From: VXNE01 sp965208745
GTDB lineage: Bacteria > Pseudomonadota > Gammaproteobacteria > Pseudomonadales > Azotimanducaceae
Assembly (NCBI GenBank): GCA_965208745.1
Contig: CBDBPN010000004.1
Span: 4,092,001-4,156,000 of the forward strand
Length of the DNA stretch: 64,000 nt
Direction of reading: 5' to 3'
The notes beneath the pieces are model-generated. The model worked only from the letters and a program-made list of their open reading frames with translations, was not told the origin of the DNA and did not search any database. The position numbers and the translations under genes were made by a program. Positions 39,408 to 47,666 of the stretch are shown here, piece by piece; positions within the stretch are counted from its first letter, which is position 1; the number at the start of each line of letters is the position of its first letter.

Positions 39408-40162
39408 CGGCTCCGCTGTCCGTTCAGCTCTACTCGCTCAGGGAGGCGTCGGAGTCGGATTTCGATGGCGTGCTGACGCGCCTGGCGGAGATCGGCTACG
39501 CCGGGGTCGAGCCGTTCGCGCTGTTCGGGATGTCGCCGGCGGCGTTCCGGCGGCGCGTGGAGGACCTCGGCATGCGTGTCTCGTCGAGTCACTTCCCGTG
39601 GGCGAACCGGACCGAGGTCTCCAGGGTCTGCGACATCGTCGGCGAGCTGGGCCTCACGCGCGCGGCCGGCGGGTTCGCGCCGGACGACTTCACCGACCTG
39701 GACGCCGTCCGGCGCACGGCCGACACGGTCAACGGGCTCGTGGAGGCATTGGGGCGCGCGGGCATCGGCCTGTTCCTGCACAACCACTGGTGGGAGTTCG
39801 AGGAGGTCGACGGCGTGCCGGCGTACCACCTGTTCCAGGAACTCTGCCCCGGCGTCCAGTTCGAGATCGACACCTACTGGGCAGCCAATTTCGGCGCCCG
39901 CGACCCGGCTGCGGAAGTTGCCCGGGTACGGGACCGGACGCCGCTGCTGCACATCAAGGACGGGCCGCTTGAGAAAGGGCGTGCCCACGTGGCCGTGGGT
40001 GACGGCCGGATGGACGTTCCCGCCACGGTGGGAGCGGCGGATCCGGACGTGCTCGAGTGGGTCATCGTCGAGCTCGACAGTTGCGACACCGACATGATGA
40101 CCGCCGTCGAGCGGAGCCACGCGTACCTGACGGGAGCGGGGTTGGCGCTCGGGCAGGACTGA
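39404..40162 (+). CDS. Sugar phosphate isomerase/epimerase, second
   Basis: This 252-residue TIM-barrel isomerase has SVQLYSLREASESDFDGVLTRLAEIGYAGVE at the start, the metal-binding GLFLHNHWWEFEEVDGVPAYHLF, FEIDTYWAANFG, LLHIKDGPL and WVIVELDSCD. The gene is coupled to the preceding dehydrogenase by a four-base overlap. With the minus-strand pair it makes two dehydrogenase-isomerase pairs, as in pathways degrading 3-keto sugars or cyclitols. The substrate is not determined. Confidence 0.9.
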   Translation: MTAPLSVQLYSLREASESDFDGVLTRLAEIGYAGVEPFALFGMSPAAFRRRVEDLGMRVSSSHFPWANRTEVSRVCDIVGELGLTRAAGGFAPDDFTDLDAVRRTADTVNGLVEALGRAGIGLFLHNHWWEFEEVDGVPAYHLFQELCPGVQFEIDTYWAANFGARDPAAEVARVRDRTPLLHIKDGPLEKGRAHVAVGDGRMDVPATVGAADPDVLEWVIVELDSCDTDMMTAVERSHAYLTGAGLALGQD

Positions 40163-40181
40163 CGTCCGGCGGGGGGTCACT

Positions 40182-40682
40182 TCACTCCGACGAGCCCAGG
40201 AACAGTCTTCGGTCCCAGTAGACGGGCTCTTCAAGGCCCACATCGATGCGTTTGGCCGCCCAGTCGGGGTGCTTGGCGTTGACAACGACGTTCCGCTCCA
40301 TGCGCGCGACTATTGAAGGTACGAACAGGATCGCGCTTCGCGACTCCCGGCACCATTTGCTCCCGAAGGCGCGGGCGGATGCACCAACGGGGTCCGACCA
40401 GTCGGGGAGGGAGTCCTTTGTGACGACCTCGTAGCTCACGCCTTCCGGTATCGAGACTTCGACGAAGTGCTGGTTCGGAGGAAGCACGCCGTTGCAGTAG
40501 ACGAGCTTTTCGAGGAGGGCGGTCGAATAGTGTTCCGAAGCGTAGATGACCTCGTCGCCAAGGTCGTGCCACCTTGCCGCAAGCTGCCGGGTCCCTTCCG
40601 CGCTCCAGACAGCAAAGCGGCCGGCAGGGTCGCCTATGCGATAGGCTCGAATCGCCTCCCGCAGCACCCGCGCGCTCATCAA
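40182..40682 (-). CDS. RES-domain toxin
   Basis: This 166-residue RES-domain protein is the toxin of the Res-Xre/ParS type, which depletes NAD in bacteria. The characteristic R/E/S layout is seen as AYRIGDPAGRFAVWSAEGTRQLAARWHDLGDEVIYASEHYSTALLEKL, SIPEGVSYEVV and VPSIVARMERNVVVNAKHPDW. The gene start overlaps the antitoxin stop by four bases (ATGA), a typical order with antitoxin first. Confidence 0.85.
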   Translation of the reverse strand: MMSARVLREAIRAYRIGDPAGRFAVWSAEGTRQLAARWHDLGDEVIYASEHYSTALLEKLVYCNGVLPPNQHFVEVSIPEGVSYEVVTKDSLPDWSDPVGASARAFGSKWCRESRSAILFVPSIVARMERNVVVNAKHPDWAAKRIDVGLEEPVYWDRRLFLGSSE

Positions 40683-41143
40683 ACGGCGACGCTGGCCTCG
40701 AGGCGGCGTACGAGGTTGAGGACCGCTTCCGTGCCGGCCGAACTGGACCGCGCCAGGTCGAAGGGAGTTTCGTCGTCGAGCAACGGGTGTGATCGGTTGA
40801 GGAAAGCCTCGATGCGGCGCGGGTCTCCGTGGTAGACAAGGCTGACGGCGTCGACTAGCCGTCCGATGTCGTAGAGTCGCTCGCTGAGGTCCCTGGACAA
40901 AAGTCTGCCTGCCTTGCGCACCCTTCGCAGCGTGGCTTCGGGAACGATGGGGCCGATCACCAGCTTCCTGCCGAGTATGCCCTCCAGCGCCGAGACGGCG
41001 CCTGGATGAAGGCCGTCGGAGATTCGTCGCGCGAGCTGCAGATCATCGACCCCATCCGGCTCTCGTATGGCCAGCAGGCGGGCTACGCGAGCGGACTGAC
41101 CCGCGGGCAAGCTCCCGGGATCGGCATAGGCTTGCAGGTTCAT
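40679..41143 (-). CDS. Xre/ParS-type antitoxin (DUF2384)
   Basis: This 154-residue antitoxin pairs with the RES toxin. It contains an Xre-like N-terminal region (DDLQLARRISDGLHPGAVSALEGILGRKL, then PEATLRRVRKAGRLLSRDLSERLYDIGRLVDAVSLVYHGDPRRI) and the C-terminal toxin-binding DUF2384 segment (EAFLNRSHPLLDDETPFDLARSSSAG). The start at 41143 (MNLQAYAD) has an AAGGGA ribosome-binding site. A shortened, broken copy of the same antitoxin lies near 43,345-43,440. Confidence 0.85.
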   Translation of the reverse strand: MNLQAYADPGSLPAGQSARVARLLAIREPDGVDDLQLARRISDGLHPGAVSALEGILGRKLVIGPIVPEATLRRVRKAGRLLSRDLSERLYDIGRLVDAVSLVYHGDPRRIEAFLNRSHPLLDDETPFDLARSSSAGTEAVLNLVRRLEASVAV

Positions 41144-41317
41144 TCCCTTCCCCTGTGGCGAATCGTCACTTGACGATTGTACCGCAGTCAGTTGGCGTCG
41201 GCGGGGTTGGTGCGGGAGCCCGGCGCACAAGGCTGGTGTGGGAAAATGCTCCTGTCGGGAGAGGCACCTGCGAGGTGAAGGTTTGCGGAAACGGAAGATC
41301 CGTCCCCGACGGTTGAA

Positions 41318-41873
41318 ATGGAGTTCACCGACCTGAACCTGACCGCCTACGGCGGTTCCTCGATACTTGCTCGGACGGCGCGGCAGTTCGGTTTGTTCGA
41401 ACTGCTCGACGAGGCGGTTCGGGTCAAGTCGCGCAACCGCGGAGCGACCGACACGGAGACGTTGTGGGCGCTGATCGCGTGCCTGGCGCGTGGCGACGGT
41501 GCGCTGTCGGATCTCGACGCGCTACGTGCCGACCCGGTGGCGCGGATCCTGCTTGGGCTGAACCGGGTTCCCGAGGCGCGCCGTGCGGGGGAGTGGCTGG
41601 CGCGGCTACAGGTGGGCGACGTGAAGGGGCTGTGGCAGGCGGCGCGGCGGTTCGCGGAGCGCGTGGCGCCGTGGATCGTGGCGCACGAGGTGGAGACGCG
41701 GGGCTACGTTCCGCTGTTCATCGATGCCACCGGGATCGAGGTGGACGGCGCGCTGTTCGAGCGGGCGCGGCGCAGCTACGCGGGCCGGCGCGGCTACTGG
41801 CTGCACGCGACGTTCCTGGGCGGCCTGTGGTCGGCGGGTCAGTTGTGTCCTGGTGGCGGGCGGGTGACGCTGA
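41318..41873 (+). pseudogene. Truncated transposase (IS1380-like)
   Basis: About 185 residues of a DDE transposase remain (MEFTDLNLTAYGGSSILART, DTETLWALIACLARGDGALS, RGYVPLFIDATGIEVDGALF). The product has an N-terminal DDE segment (FIDATGIEVDG) and then stops matching after GGLWSAGQLCPGGGRVT. From there the plus-strand sequence is the reverse complement of a YjiT-like gene, so the frame reads on without meaning. The C-terminal two thirds, including the other catalytic acids, are gone. The exact family is uncertain. Confidence 0.7.
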
Positions 41874-42601
41874 ACGCCGGCTTCCCGAAGCAGGCCCGTC
41901 AGCAGTTCCCGCGCTTGTGCGTCCTCGAGGTCGAGCGGCATGGCGTCCCGCCAACCCGGCCGCGTGCGGTCAAGCTCGGTCAAAGGGTCTGCGCTCCGCG
42001 CGTCTCCTTGGAGGTCGAGCACCGCTTCGATCAAGTCCGCGGCCAGCCGCAACACGTAGTCCCGGCGCAACGTCGGCGGGCGGAGCAGGTGTTGCTGGTC
42101 CCGTGCGAGTTCGATGGGATCCTCGACGAATTGCCGATAGGCCGCCACATGCTTCAGGACAGCCCTAAGGTAGGCCGTCACCTTGTTGCCGGGCCTGCGC
42201 ATGACGGCCAACGGCAGGCCGCCTTGGCAGGCGAACGTGCCGAGGTAGCGGATCGAGGTTGGGAGCCGGACCAGATCGACCCGCCACCAGCGCCATGCCC
42301 GCCTCACGGGTGCGTACAGGTCGGGGTAGTGGACATCCCAACGGATCGAATCCAACAAAGGTTCCCAAGCCCAGTGGGCACCGTCGTACCGCCGTTGCCA
42401 CCACTCGGCGGCGTAGAGGACGAATGCCCGTACGTTGGCGGCGCCGAGGCGGTGGTTCGAGGGAGTTGACGTCAGCATCGCCTGAAGGTCGGCAAACTCG
42501 TCTGCGGAGCACCGATAGGCGTACAGCGCTCGTCCGTCCGGACGGTCCAGTTTTCGGTGTCGCAGAAAGACTGTCAGCCACCCTGAAGCATCAGTTGCCA
42601 T
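41874..42601 (-). pseudogene. N-terminal fragment of YjiT-like (STY4851 family) protein
   Basis: About 242 residues remain, from MATDASGWLTVFLRHRKLDR and PDGRALYAYRCSADEFADLQ through RYLGTFACQGGLPLAVMRRP to ARELLTGLLREAGVQ. From memory this resembles the STY4851/ECs_5259 (YjiT) family, whose full-length members are around 1000 residues and sit beside a DUF1998-type helicase in Druantia type III-like defence loci. Here the gene is cut after its first quarter by a transposase fragment, and no helicase is nearby. It is surrounded by toxin-antitoxin genes. The family call is moderately sure; the truncation is clear. Confidence 0.55.
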
Positions 42602-42722
42602 GTGCCTCACCCGCTAGGCTCCACGCACAGGCCCATTATGCAGCGGCGCTCCAGACACCAGTGGCCGCGATAGTAGACGAGGCGTTGTGGCGAGACGATG
42701 CGTCAGCGGCCGCAGCGCGTGG

Positions 42723-42932
42723 CTACTTGCCCGTGAGTCGGAAAGCCTTCTTCAGGCCGGCCTGCGCGAGCACGGGGTTCGCCGTGTGTCGCGACTTGAT
42801 GTTGCCGTCCACGGGAAAGTGCTTGCCGGAAATCGGGCTGAACCAGATCTCGTGGTCGCCTCGGCCCTGACGCACCGGCCGGCAACCCGCTTCCCGGGGT
42901 CTCCGCTGCAGCGCCTTCGTGAAGCCGGCCAC
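42723..42932 (-). CDS. hicA: HicA-like toxin
   Basis: This 69-residue protein resembles HicA/YcfA mRNA interferases: GFTKALQRRPREAGCRPVRQGRGDHEIWFSPISGKHFPVDGNI, ending QAGLKKAF. The catalytic His in GRGDHEIW is in the usual place. The GTG start at 42932 shares its first base with the last base of the antitoxin stop, as in many coupled pairs. The gene order (antitoxin first) is the reverse of classical hicAB but common in DUF1902-type pairs. Confidence 0.75.
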   Translation of the reverse strand: MAGFTKALQRRPREAGCRPVRQGRGDHEIWFSPISGKHFPVDGNIKSRHTANPVLAQAGLKKAFRLTGK

Positions 42933-43177
42933 TATCCCGCCAGCCGGATCGTCTCCAGCCGGCTGGAGGTCATGCGCAGCGGGATCGCATCCACGGGCCG
43001 TTGATCGAACAGGTGGCGGTTCAGCTCGTACAGCTCCGGCACAAGCTCGCGGATCTTCCTCGCCAGACCGTTCTCCGAGCCCGCCTCGGCCACCAGGCCG
43101 GGAAAGTCCGTGTCCGACACGTGCCAGACGCCCGCTTCCTCGTCCCAAGAGATCTCCGCGAAGCAGGTGTGCTCCAT
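42932..43177 (-). CDS. hicB: DUF1902/HicB-like antitoxin
   Basis: This 81-residue protein has the partial RNase H-like HicB fold: FAEISWDEEAGVWHVSDTDFPGLVAEAGSENGLARKIRELVPELYELN. DUF1902 proteins are antitoxins of HicA-like toxins. It would neutralise the toxin encoded immediately downstream. The start is ATG at 43177. Confidence 0.8.
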   Translation of the reverse strand: MEHTCFAEISWDEEAGVWHVSDTDFPGLVAEAGSENGLARKIRELVPELYELNRHLFDQRPVDAIPLRMTSSRLETIRLAG

Positions 43178-43616
43178 GCCGCCTCCGCACGTCCGCCCGA
43201 CCGTCGGGATTATGCCCTCCGGCGTCGGTTGCCGGCCATCGTTTCACCGCGCTTGCCGCGCTTGCCGCGCTTGGCCAGCGCTTGGCCAGCGCCTGGCCCG
43301 CCATGCGCTCCCTTGGCCCAGCGCTCGGCGTTCGGGGGCCGATATGGTAGAGCCGCTCGTTGATATCCTTGGCGCCCGGATGAAGGCCGTTGGAGATTCG
43401 CCTCGCGAGTTGCAGATCACCACCCCGGCGTCGCGCTGCTTGAGAGGATGGACAACGGGGCGGTGCCGCCGACACCGACTGATCCTGTCGCGTGGGTCCG
43501 GCGAACAACGGTTGTCGAGGACCGGGAGAGTTTTCGAACGCGGCGATCGCGTCTCGGATGCCCGGGCTCGGCCGGCGCGGGCGCGACCCCGGCCGATGCG
43601 TGGCCGGCGGCAACCA
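43178..43616. other. Region with tandem repeat and antitoxin relic
   Basis: There is no intact gene. A short tandem repeat (cgcgcttgc units at about 43,250-43,275, then cgcttggccag units to 43,300) is followed by a relic of the ParS-type antitoxin. The last 180 bases, before the TauD stop, are GC-rich with no recognisable signal. Confidence 0.5.
43345..43440 (-). pseudogene. Remnant of ParS-type antitoxin
   Basis: On the minus strand DLQLARRISNGLHPGAKDIN is followed by ERLYHI. The first part matches the antitoxin at 40,679-41,143 (DLQLARRISDGLHPGAV), and ERLYHI matches its ERLYDI after skipping about 35 residues. It is a deletion-shortened paralogue with no start, and it indicates that the toxin-antitoxin locus was once duplicated. 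Confidence 0.65.
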
Positions 43617-44441
43617 TCACCGCGGCCGTTCCCCGGCCACCGTCAGCCGGTACATCTTCCGGCGCTGCGGAAAGTAGTCGTTCACCGGCTTGTGCTGCGT
43701 GGTCCGGTTGTCCCAGATGGCGACCGTGCCCGGCTGCCAGGAGAGGCGCACGGTGTGCTCGTCGACGGTGATCTCGCCGCACAGGAAAGCGAGCAGGGCG
43801 TCGCTCTCGCGGCGGGACAGCCCCTCGAGGCGCGTGGTGAAGAGCGGATTGACGTAGAGGGCCTTCCGGCCGGACGCCGGATGGGTGCGTACGACGGGGT
43901 GCGTGACGGGCGGGTGGGCGGCCACCGCGTCGCGCAGGCGTTCCTGACCCCCGGGCGCCGCCAGGCTCTCGCGAAAGCCGTGGGCGAAGTCATGCACGGC
44001 GCGCAGCCCGGCGATCAGGTCCTTGAGTGGCGGCGACAGCCCCTCGTACGCCGCGTGTGCGCTGGCCCAGAGCGTGTCGCCGCCCGTGTCGGGGACGGTC
44101 CTGGCGTAGAGAAGCGTGACCGCCGGGGGCGTCTCGCGGAAGGTCATGTCCGAGTGCCACACCTCGATGCGGGACGGCGCCTCCGCAGTGCTCTCGAGGA
44201 TCTGCACGCGGCCGGCCTCCGGGACGGTCGGGTAGGCCGGGTGGGTCTCCAGGTTTCCGAAGCGTTCCCCGAGTTGCTGGAACTCCGGGGCCGTGAGCCG
44301 TTGGTCCCGCAGGAACAGGACATGGTGCGCCAGCAGGGCTTCCTGCAGGGCGTCGAAGTCCTCCCGCGAGCGTAGCGCCTGGCGGAGGTCCGTCTCCACG
44401 TAGGCGCCGAGTGCGGGGCCGACTGGGACAACCTGCGTCAT
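43617..44441 (-). CDS. TauD/TfdA-family dioxygenase
   Basis: This 274-residue Fe(II)/2-oxoglutarate dioxygenase has the metal motif VWHSDMTF (His96, Asp98), the distal His in TTQHKPVNDY and the 2-oxoglutarate-binding Arg in RKMYRLTVAGERP. The sequences GDTLWASAHAAYEGLS and WQPGTVAIWDNR are characteristic. Relatives oxidise taurine, sulfonates or other small acids. It lies two bases downstream of purU on the same strand, so the two may share a message. Confidence 0.9.
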   Translation of the reverse strand: MTQVVPVGPALGAYVETDLRQALRSREDFDALQEALLAHHVLFLRDQRLTAPEFQQLGERFGNLETHPAYPTVPEAGRVQILESTAEAPSRIEVWHSDMTFRETPPAVTLLYARTVPDTGGDTLWASAHAAYEGLSPPLKDLIAGLRAVHDFAHGFRESLAAPGGQERLRDAVAAHPPVTHPVVRTHPASGRKALYVNPLFTTRLEGLSRRESDALLAFLCGEITVDEHTVRLSWQPGTVAIWDNRTTQHKPVNDYFPQRRKMYRLTVAGERPR

Positions 44442-44443
44442 GG

Positions 44444-45292
44444 CTACCGGAAGACCACCGTGCGGGCGCCGTTCAGCAGGATGCGGTGCTCCGCCTGGTA
44501 ACGGACGGCCCGGGCGAGCACCTGGGTTTCGATGTTGCGTCCGGCGGCCTCGAGGTCGGCGGGTGTGTGCCGGTGATCGACCCGCGCGGTGTCCTGCTCG
44601 ATGATGGGTCCTTCGTCGAGGTCCGGGGTCACGTAGTGGGCGGTGGCGCCGATGATCTTCACGCCGCGCTCGTGCGCCTGCGGGTATGGCCTGGCGCCCT
44701 TGAAGCTCGGCAGGTAGGAGTGGTGGATGTTGATGACCCGGCCCGCGAGCGTGGCGCAGGTGTCCTCCGTCAGGATCTGCATGTAGCGCGCCAGCACCAC
44801 GAAATCGATGCCCCGTGCGCGCGCCTCCGCGAGCATTTTCCGCTCCTGGAGCGCCTTGCTCTCCCGCGTGACGGGCAGGTGCAGGAAGTCGACATCGAAG
44901 GCGGTGGCCAGGTAGCCCGCGTCGGGATGGTTCGAGATGACGAGGTCGATGTCGATGGGGAGATCGCCGACGCGGGCGCGGTGCAGGAGGTCCGCGAGGC
45001 AGTGTTCGTACTTCGAGACCATGATCAGGACCCGGGGCCGTTCACCGGCCGGCCATAGACCCCAACTCATGCCGTAACGGTCGGCGACGGCGACGAACGA
45101 GTCCATGAGCGCGCCGAGCGTGGCCTCCCCGACGAAGGCGAGCCGCAGGAAGAAGCGGCCGCTGTGCGGGTCGCCGAACTGGTCGCTCGCGACGATGTTG
45201 CACCCGTGGCCGACCAGCCATTGGCTGACGGCGAATACCAGCCCGGGCTGGTCCGGACAGTGCAGGGTCAGGATGTACTCGTTGTCGGCCAT
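44444..45292 (-). CDS. purU: Formyltetrahydrofolate deformylase
   Basis: This 282-residue enzyme hydrolyses 10-formyltetrahydrofolate to formate and tetrahydrofolate. An N-terminal ACT domain (YILTLHCPDQPGLVFAVSQWLVGHGCNIV) precedes the formyltransferase-like domain. There the catalytic segment INIHHSYLPSFKGARPYPQAH and GATAHYVTPDLDEGPII hold the His and Asp residues. It balances the folate and one-carbon pools. It is divergent from mtnA with a 175-base gap. Confidence 0.95.
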   Translation of the reverse strand: MADNEYILTLHCPDQPGLVFAVSQWLVGHGCNIVASDQFGDPHSGRFFLRLAFVGEATLGALMDSFVAVADRYGMSWGLWPAGERPRVLIMVSKYEHCLADLLHRARVGDLPIDIDLVISNHPDAGYLATAFDVDFLHLPVTRESKALQERKMLAEARARGIDFVVLARYMQILTEDTCATLAGRVINIHHSYLPSFKGARPYPQAHERGVKIIGATAHYVTPDLDEGPIIEQDTARVDHRHTPADLEAAGRNIETQVLARAVRYQAEHRILLNGARTVVFR

Positions 45293-45466
45293 CGCCGCTC
45301 CCGCCGCCGGGCCGTGCGGAGTCCCTTGGGACCGTGTCGGCGCGCGAGCCTACCGCGTGGCCGCGGCCGGTGTCATCCCGAAATGCCGCGCCGCGAGTCG
45401 GCCTCGGCCCCGGTGCTATGATCGAACGCCAGTCGGTTTCCGCGGCCGCTCCCCACCCATACCCCA

Positions 45467-46429
45467 ATGAACGTCCCTCCTTCGATCCGTTGGCAGGAAG
45501 GGCGCCTGTGGCTCCTGGACCAGCGGCGGTTGCCCGCGGAGGTCGCCTACGTCGAGCGGACGGACGCCGCCGACGTCGCCCAGGCGATCGCCTGCATGCA
45601 GGTGCGGGGCGCCCCCGCCATCGGCGTCGCCGCGGCCTACGGCATGGCGCTCGCGGCGCGCGCCGGAGACGATCTGGATGCCGCTGCCGCAACGCTCATG
45701 GCGGCGCGCCCGACGGCGTCCAATCTCGCCTGGGCGGTGCGCCGGGTCCTGACCGCGGACGACCCGATCGCGGAGGCGGAGGCGATCCATCGGGAAGACG
45801 CGGCGATGTGCCACGCGATCGGCGAATACGGGGTCGGCCTCCTGCGCGACGGCATGGGCGTCCTGACCCATTGCAACGCCGGCGCGCTGGCCGTGTCCGC
45901 CCTCGGCACGGCGACCGCGCCGATGTACCTCGCCCACGAGGCCGGCGTGGGCCTGCGGGTGTTCGTCGACGAAACCCGGCCCGTCCTGCAGGGCGCGCGG
46001 CTGACGGCCTGGGAACTCTCCCGCGCGGGACTCGACGTGACGCTGATCTGCGACGGGACCGCGGCGCACATGATGGCCGAGGGCGCCGTCGACCTGGTCA
46101 TCACGGGCGCGGACCGGGTGACGGCGAACGGCGATGTCGTCAACAAGATCGGCACGCGCGGGCTCGCCATCTCCGCCCGCTACCACGGCGTCCCGTTCTA
46201 CGTCGCCTTCCCGTCGTCCACCTTCGACCCGCACACATCGGCCGGGGCCGACGTCCTGATCGAAGAGCGGGATCCGGGCGAGGTCACGGACCCCATCCCC
46301 GCCGCTGCCGGAGTCCGCGTGCGCAACCCCGCGTTCGACGTGACGCCGGCGGGACTGGTGACGGGATGGATCACGGATTGCGGAATGCTCTCGAAGGCGT
46401 CGGAACTGGACGTGCTGGCGCGCGGGTGA
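45467..46429 (+). CDS. mtnA: Methylthioribose-1-phosphate isomerase
   Basis: This 320-residue enzyme of the methionine salvage pathway converts 5-methylthioribose 1-phosphate to methylthioribulose 1-phosphate. It has the eIF2B-like fold with MQVRGAPAIGVAAAYGMAL, the active-site Cys in VLTHCNAGALAVSALG, the Asp in VITGADRVTANGDVVNKIGT, and FYVAFPSSTFD. It lies beside no other salvage gene, although the MetY-like gene at 23.6 kb also concerns methionine. Ribose-1,5-bisphosphate isomerase-like relatives are less likely. Confidence 0.9.
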   Translation: MNVPPSIRWQEGRLWLLDQRRLPAEVAYVERTDAADVAQAIACMQVRGAPAIGVAAAYGMALAARAGDDLDAAAATLMAARPTASNLAWAVRRVLTADDPIAEAEAIHREDAAMCHAIGEYGVGLLRDGMGVLTHCNAGALAVSALGTATAPMYLAHEAGVGLRVFVDETRPVLQGARLTAWELSRAGLDVTLICDGTAAHMMAEGAVDLVITGADRVTANGDVVNKIGTRGLAISARYHGVPFYVAFPSSTFDPHTSAGADVLIEERDPGEVTDPIPAAAGVRVRNPAFDVTPAGLVTGWITDCGMLSKASELDVLARG

Positions 46430-46498
46430 GTTGCCGCGACGGATTCGGAGGGCTCGGTCGTACAGGCAGACGAACCGTTTTGACGAAAGGAAGTCGAC

Positions 46499-47086
46499 AT
46501 GATCACTCGCATCCTCACCCTCGGTGTCGCCATCGCCGCCTTCTCCGCGGCCGGGGCGACGGACACCTCCGACGCCGGGGCCGACAGGGACGCCAAGGGC
46601 AAGCGGGGTGTCTCCATCGAAACCCTCGAATCCCGCGCCGCGGAGCGTTTCGCCAAGGCCGACGCGGACGGTGACGGCCGCGTCACGCCGGAGGAGTTCG
46701 CCGCGGTCGGGATGGACCGGCGCGGGCGGGGCGAGGACGCCCGGCGGGATGGGCGGCGCCGCGACGGACCGCGCGACCGCCGGCGCTCGCGGGGCCTGTT
46801 CGAAGACGGCGCCTTCGATGCCGCGGACGCCGACGGTGACGGCAAGCTGTCGCGGCAAGAGTGGCGGGATCTGCCCCGGGCCGCACGCGACGCCGGCCGG
46901 GCGCGGATGTTCGCGCGGATGGACGACAACGGCGACGGCGTGCTGCAAGCGGCGGAGTTTGCGCCGAACGTCGAGCGGCTGCGCGCCCTCGATGCCGACG
47001 GCGACGGTCGCCTGACCCGGCGCGAGATGCGCGAGGGACGTCGGGGCGACCGGGACGCGAAGGCGCCGGACGCCGCGGAAGGGTAG
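46499..47086 (+). CDS. EF-hand calcium-binding exported protein
   Basis: This 195-residue protein has a signal peptide (MITRILTLGVAIAAFSAAGA) and four EF-hand loops: DADGDGRVTPEE, DADGDGKLSRQE, DDNGDGVLQAAE and DADGDGRLTRRE. Between them is an Arg/Asp-rich linker. It should bind calcium in the periplasm or outside. The gene is followed, with eight bases between, by an ECF sigma factor, suggesting that metal or calcium state feeds into the regulon. Confidence 0.88.
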   Translation: MITRILTLGVAIAAFSAAGATDTSDAGADRDAKGKRGVSIETLESRAAERFAKADADGDGRVTPEEFAAVGMDRRGRGEDARRDGRRRDGPRDRRRSRGLFEDGAFDAADADGDGKLSRQEWRDLPRAARDAGRARMFARMDDNGDGVLQAAEFAPNVERLRALDADGDGRLTRREMREGRRGDRDAKAPDAAEG

Positions 47087-47093
47087 TGGACGG

Positions 47094-47666
47094 TTGCCCC
47101 AGCCAGCGGACGAGGAACTCTTGCGAAGGATCCGGTCCCGAGACCGTACCGCGTTCGGGTTGCTGCTCGACCGCCACCTCGCCGGCGTGCAGGCCTACGC
47201 GTTCCGGATGACGGACAACCGGGCGGACGCGGAAGATGTCGCGCAGGAGACCTTCCTGCGGGTGTGGGACCGGGCGCGGACGTTCCAGGAGGGGCGCGTG
47301 CGGGTGTCGACGTGGCTCTACCGGATCGCGCACAACCTGTGCGTGGACGCCTTCCGCCGGCGCCGCGATGTCGTCGAGGACGGCCTCGAGACGCTCGCGG
47401 ACGAACGGTACTCGGGCCTGCCCGACAGTATCGCGGAGGAACGCCGCGCAGCGGTGCGGGCGGCGGTGGCCGAGTTGCCCGAGCGGCAGCGGGCCGCGCT
47501 CGTCCTGTGCCAGTTGCAGGGCTGGTCGAACCGGGACGCGGCGGTCGTGCTGGAGGTCTCGGTGGATGCGCTGGAGTCCCTCGTGGCGCGCGCGCGGCGC
47601 ACGCTCAAGGGTCGACTCCGGGAGTTTCGCGAGGACGCGGGGCAGACATGGGGGAGGGCGACATGA
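47094..47666 (+). CDS. ECF sigma factor
   Basis: This 190-residue RNA polymerase sigma factor has region 2 at about 20-85 (FGLLLDRHLAGVQAYAFRMT, DAEDVAQETFLRVWDRARTF, RVSTWLYRIAHNLCVDAFRR) and region 4 at about 120-175 (ELPERQRAALVLCQLQGWSN, ARARRTLKGRLREF). It starts at a TTG just after the EF-hand gene and overlaps the anti-sigma start (ATGA). It probably redirects transcription in response to envelope metal stress and may drive its own operon. Confidence 0.92.
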   Translation: MPQPADEELLRRIRSRDRTAFGLLLDRHLAGVQAYAFRMTDNRADAEDVAQETFLRVWDRARTFQEGRVRVSTWLYRIAHNLCVDAFRRRRDVVEDGLETLADERYSGLPDSIAEERRAAVRAAVAELPERQRAALVLCQLQGWSNRDAAVVLEVSVDALESLVARARRTLKGRLREFREDAGQTWGRAT

